Below, in pieces: positions 60,633 to 64,000 of a stretch of DNA of 64,000 nt. Both the position numbers and the translations under genes were made by a program. The notes below the pieces were generated by a model. The model was not told the origin of the DNA and made no database searches. It saw only the letters and a list, made by a program, of their open reading frames with translations. Every line of letters begins with the position of its first letter. The first letter of the stretch is position 1. The stretch is from Artemia franciscana (Eukaryota; Arthropoda; Branchiopoda; Anostraca; Artemiidae), in NCBI RefSeq assembly GCF_032884065.1, contig NW_027062694.1, forward strand, positions 124,001 to 188,000, read 5' to 3'.

Positions 60633-61728
60633 TTGCTTTTTGATTTGCAAGGAACTCCTCATTTCTCTTCTCCCACAACTGTATTAAGTGGCGTGCCCCA
60701 GGGCACTATTCTTGGACCAACACTTTTCAACTTCTATATTAACGAATTACCCACCCTTCTTTCAAATCTTATTTGCCTTTACACTGATGACTCAAAACTA
60801 GTTGGAAAAGCGGCTACTCCCTCTGACCAGCAACCAATTCAAACAGATCTTGATAGTCTAGAAAGATGGGCTAACATGTGGCTTCTGACTTTCAATGTTG
60901 ACAAATGCCATGTAATTCATTTTGGCAAAAATAACAAGCATCATAAGTATTTCCTTCAAGACAACTTCCTTTCTGCTGTTTCTGATGAAAGAGATCTTGG
61001 GGTTATTGTAGATCACCAATTAAAGTTTAGCAGCCATGCTAAGTCTGTTTCATCTTCTGCAAATAAAACCCTCAGTATCATAAAAAGAACCATCTCCAGC
61101 TGACACCCTAGAGTTCTTATTGAAGTTATACAAGGTGCTTGTACGTCCACGCCTGGAGGTTGGAATGTCATTGGCAGCCGCTTTCTTCAAAAAAGATAGG
61201 AAGTTGCTTGAGGATGTCCAGTGTCGTGCCACTAAGATGGTTACCAACATGAATAAACTTCCATACGAAGAAAGACTACGTCGTTTGAAGCTGCCAACGC
61301 TGACATACCAACGGAAAAGGGGTGACATTATTTTAACCAAAAAAATCCTCTCTAAAAATACGCTTCCCGGTCTCTTTGCACAGCCCTTGCATTCTGGTAC
61401 TAGAGGACATTCTTTGAAGCTCTCCATGCAGCGTTCCACGAGTAGACATAGAAGCCACTTCTTCAGCCAAAGAATCATCAATATGTGGAACCAGCTCTCT
61501 GAAGAAACAGTTTCTGCTACTTCAATTGACATGTTCAAGTCCCACCTTGATAGGGAATGGCTCTGCCAGGAGTTCCTTTACAATTGGGAAGCTGCAGAGT
61601 CCTTTACAAGAGTCTAATCTAGCAGCCACAATCTACACCAAACGAATTCTTTTTTTTTTCTCATGGAGCATCACAAGGATGGATAATCCTTATATCGCTC
61701 CAAGCTGCAATTTAAGGTAATTTAAGGT
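60633..61728 (+). mobile_element. CR1-like LINE, 5'-truncated, one interruption
   Basis: The frame 60633-61103 encodes LSGVPQGTILGPTLFNFYIN, LICLYTDDSKLV (catalytic box YTDD) and LDSLERWANMWLLTFNVDKC, up to a TGA at 61101. The frame 61120-61617 carries the C-terminal part: DRKLLEDVQCRATKMVTNM, TYQRKRGDIILTKKIL and FFSQRIINMWNQLSEETVSA. Only the interruption near 61100 separates them. The 3' end is GCAATTTAAGGTAATTTAAG at about 61709-61728, a short tandem tail in place of poly(A), as in the CR1 group. It is the best preserved CR1-like copy here and a good reference for the family. It is embedded in fold-back repeat sequence on both sides. Confidence 0.88.
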
Positions 61729-61944
61729 AAGAAAACTGATTTCAGGTTCACAACTTTGTTCAATCCCAAATATATGAGGTTTCAAAGATCTTCAAACACA
61801 TTTCCTAAATTTAGAAAAGTTTACAATGCTTCTTTTGGTCAATTGTACAAGTAGTAAAAATAGTCTCTAGTTTCTGAGATTTCAAGATGAACATATCATA
61901 AATAAAACTCGATATTTTTTACAGGAAAAAATATCAAGGAAAAT

Positions 61945-62116
61945 GAAAGTTAGTGACATCCTGGATGAGAAGGAAGATTTACTTTGTGAAGAAGAAGTAG
62001 TAACACTAGGCTGCTAAACTAAGTAAAAAATAAAAGGCTCTAGGTACTGATAATGTGGTCAATGAGTTTCTTAGGTATGGTAGCTATGAGGTTAGAAATA
62101 AGTTACTGAAGATAAT
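61945..62116 (+). mobile_element. RTE-like reverse-transcriptase fragment, interrupted by the CR1-like LINE
   Basis: Fragment of a second LINE class. ATGAAAGTTAGTGAC (61941 on) gives MKVSDILDEKEDLLCEEEVV, then a damaged stretch, then DNVVNEFLRYGSYEVRNKLL (62049-62108). This is the segment before the catalytic core in RTE-type elements (EE-V..AL..LK.GKA-G-D-V-NE-LKYGG..V...LL). It stops at KII where the CR1 tail begins (ATT|ACCTTAAATTG, 62117), so the CR1-like element inserted into it. Any continuation should lie beyond the CR1 copy, outside the window. Confidence 0.65.
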
Positions 62117-64000
62117 TACCTTAAATTGCACCTTCTATCAACTATGGTTGAAGAACCTGCAGATGTTCCCTGGTAATGTTGACTCAATATTCATGTCACA
62201 GTTCATGAGTAGGTCATCCCTATTTATTTATATACAGGACAATTTGGTTTCATTGTTGGGTTTTACTAGATGTATTGCCAGCTGGGCATGTTTGAAGGCT
62301 AAAAGGGGCAGGTGGCACCTAATAGACCCTGCTGGGTGATACTGGTTTGTCTCAATGCATCTTCAATGACTTGCTGCTCTAACCATGATCAACACCAATC
62401 TTGAAGCTGTCAACTGATCTGGCTGACACATTAGATTTAATGAGTGAATCCCAAAGTGGAACAACAAAATTGGTGAAGAAGTTGAACTTCTCATGCTTTC
62501 TGCTAAATTTTTGATGTAGTTTTATAGGATTTCCTTGTGTTCCGGTGTATTCACTGTGAACAAAAACAGGCTTAATAGTGTCACTGGTAATCATCTTAAA
62601 TGTAAGGATGACATCTCCTCTCTTTCTGCTGTATTTTAGGGTAGGTATGTCAAGCTTCTCGAGTTGTTGCTCATAGGAGATTTGTTGTTTGGCAAAAGGG
62701 GCCTTGGTTGCTGTATGCTGGACCTTCTCAAGTATCTCCATGTTACACTTAAAGTGTGGGTTGGCCACCAACATGCCAAACTCAAGAGGGGGACAAAAAA
62801 AGGGCTGCATAAATCTTCTTGATACCTCTTGGTTGGCAACTTGTCACTGAACACTTGATTAAAATGAGGACCGTGTTTTCCTTACCTGCTTGGTTCTGAC
62901 AGTGACTATGAAAATTAAGCTTATTGTTAGTGTTTAACCCAAGATCACGCTTTTCCTCTGCACTCTAAATGGGTATATTGGCACCTACAGAGTCAATCAT
63001 GTGATAAACATGGCAAGGGGGGTTTGGAAAGAAATGCAGGATATTGCATTTGCATGGGTTGAACTTGAGTATCCAGGTTGTTGCCCACAGACAGAGGTTG
63101 TTGAAATCTTCTTGCAGAGAAGAGCAATTTTTTGTTGAGACTGCTGGATCAAAGAGTTCGGAATCATCTGCATACAGTTCCAAGCCACTCTTGACCACCT
63201 CAAGAGCATCATTTATGTAGAAGTTAAATAGTGTTGGGCCTAGTTTGGTCCCTTGGGGGACACCCCTCTTAACATGAACTGGTGTGGAATAGATGAGGCT
63301 CTCCTTTCATCATATACAGTAACAATCTGGATTCTATCAGGTAGGAAGCTGTGGATCCACTGGGCACTATCATTGTCTATCTGATCTGCTTGTAGTCTGA
63401 TTATCAGGTAGCAGTAAGACATTTTATTAAAGGATTTAGCTTGATTCAGTAGGAACACATCCACTAGAAAATCCTGCTCCAGCAGATCAGTTATAGATTC
63501 ATAAGCTATTATTAGATTAGATCAGTTATAGATTCATAAGCTATTATTAGATTTGTTTTCAATAGACATGCCTTTCCTTAAGCCATGCTGACCACCAAAA
63601 AGAAGATCATTCTTGGTCATATGCACTATGGTTGCATCATTTACTATCCTTTTGGTAAATTTGGTCGCAACAAAGGACATCCTAATGCATCAGTAGCTCT
63701 CAGACTGGGTTCTAGATCCTTTCTTGAATATTGAAGTAATTATGGCTGTCCGCCAATCTGCAGGTAGGGTACTAGTCTAAAGAGATAGCTTCAATAGCAA
63801 ATAGAGCAGCTTGGCTACTACATCTGCAAGTTCTTTAAGGAGCCTGGGATGTATAATGTCAGGGTCTTTGGCTTTGTTGGGGTCCAGCTTAGCCTTTTCT
63901 CAATCCTTTCCATTGTGATGTAAACTTTTGGCATTGGGTTCTTGACAACCCTGAGGGCAGGGCATGGTGGCTTGTCAGGAAGGTCCACTGAGAAGTTGGA
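62117..64000 (-). mobile_element. CR1-like LINE, continues past the window end
   Basis: On the minus strand, from the right edge, come a decayed N-terminal RT region (PNKAKDPDIIHPRLLKELA-like near 63840-63890), SAQWIHSFLPDRIQIV (63310-63370), a GVPQG/LGPTLFN-type block near 63190-63260, LELYADDSELFD (YADD, around 63160-63190) and LCLWATTWILKFNPCKCNIL. The C-terminal frame 62810-62379 has EILEKVQHTATKAPF, LKYSRKRGDVILTFKM and FFTNFVVPLWDSLIKSNVSA. The 3' end, in transcript sense, reads GTGCAATTTAAGGTAAT at about 62133-62117, matching the copy at 61709-61728. Several frameshifts and stops break it. The 5' end lies beyond the window, so it may be longer than the other copies. Confidence 0.85.

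Overview
This is a eukaryotic, intron- and transposon-rich stretch, AT-rich, with long (TA)n arrays, poly-C runs and decayed copies of many transposon classes. It most resembles a large arthropod genome. A crustacean is a guess from general character; no rRNA, mitochondrial or species-specific marker is present.

The one host gene I recognise lies on the minus strand and covers about half the window: a cap-n-collar transcription factor (cnc, the arthropod NFE2L1/NFE2L2 gene). Reading right to left, I find a short exon whose ATG opens a protein beginning MEVDLPK (38079-38185), a 212-codon exon beginning with a membrane-anchor-like hydrophobic segment (20307-20942), the exon with the DLG degron motif in DADLIEILWKQDIDLGV (12977-13099), and the exon that ends inside the KEAP1-binding ETGE motif (7512-7611). 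All splice sites are GT/AG and the phases agree. The CNC-bZIP exons are not seen and should lie left of the window. The two possible N-terminal exons suggest one gene making both an ER-anchored, NRF1-like form and a soluble, NRF2-like form. A second exon-like piece of unknown identity, also on the minus strand, sits at 45236-45366 and has a damaged copy at 36204-36303.

Layout: 1-1290, C-rich ~296-bp tandem-repeat element ending in a hairpin; 1290-9028, intron sequence and the ETGE exon; 9029-14568, three (TA)n arrays, a second C-rich element, an AT-rich repeat family and the DLG exon; 14666-14957, a tRNA-derived SINE; 17.3 and 18.4 kb, a MITE-like block and a triple tandem repeat; 20.3-20.9 kb, the long cnc exon; 22.2-22.8 kb, a fold-back repeat; 24.0-24.7 kb, a possible LTR remnant; 24740-27908, a dead piggyBac transposon between TTAA duplications; 28.06-34.54 kb, a large inverted repeat whose left arm alone carries a CR1-like LINE; 34.67-35.60 kb, a tandem duplication; 38.1 kb, the short cnc exon; 40.0-43.5 kb, a third C-rich element followed by RTE-like and I-like LINE remains; 45.4-50.8 kb, an I-type LINE with both ORFs fully open; 51.1-53.3 kb, two further LINE fragments; 54366-54795, a short Helitron with textbook ends; 57.6-60.5 kb, a cluster of fold-back repeats containing a hairpin MITE; 60.6-64.0 kb, two tail-to-tail CR1-like LINEs, one inserted into an RTE-like fragment.

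Most of the window is therefore transposon sediment within and upstream of one stress-response gene. Relative ages can be read from nesting, from empty-site copies and from the contrast between one intact LINE and its broken neighbours.
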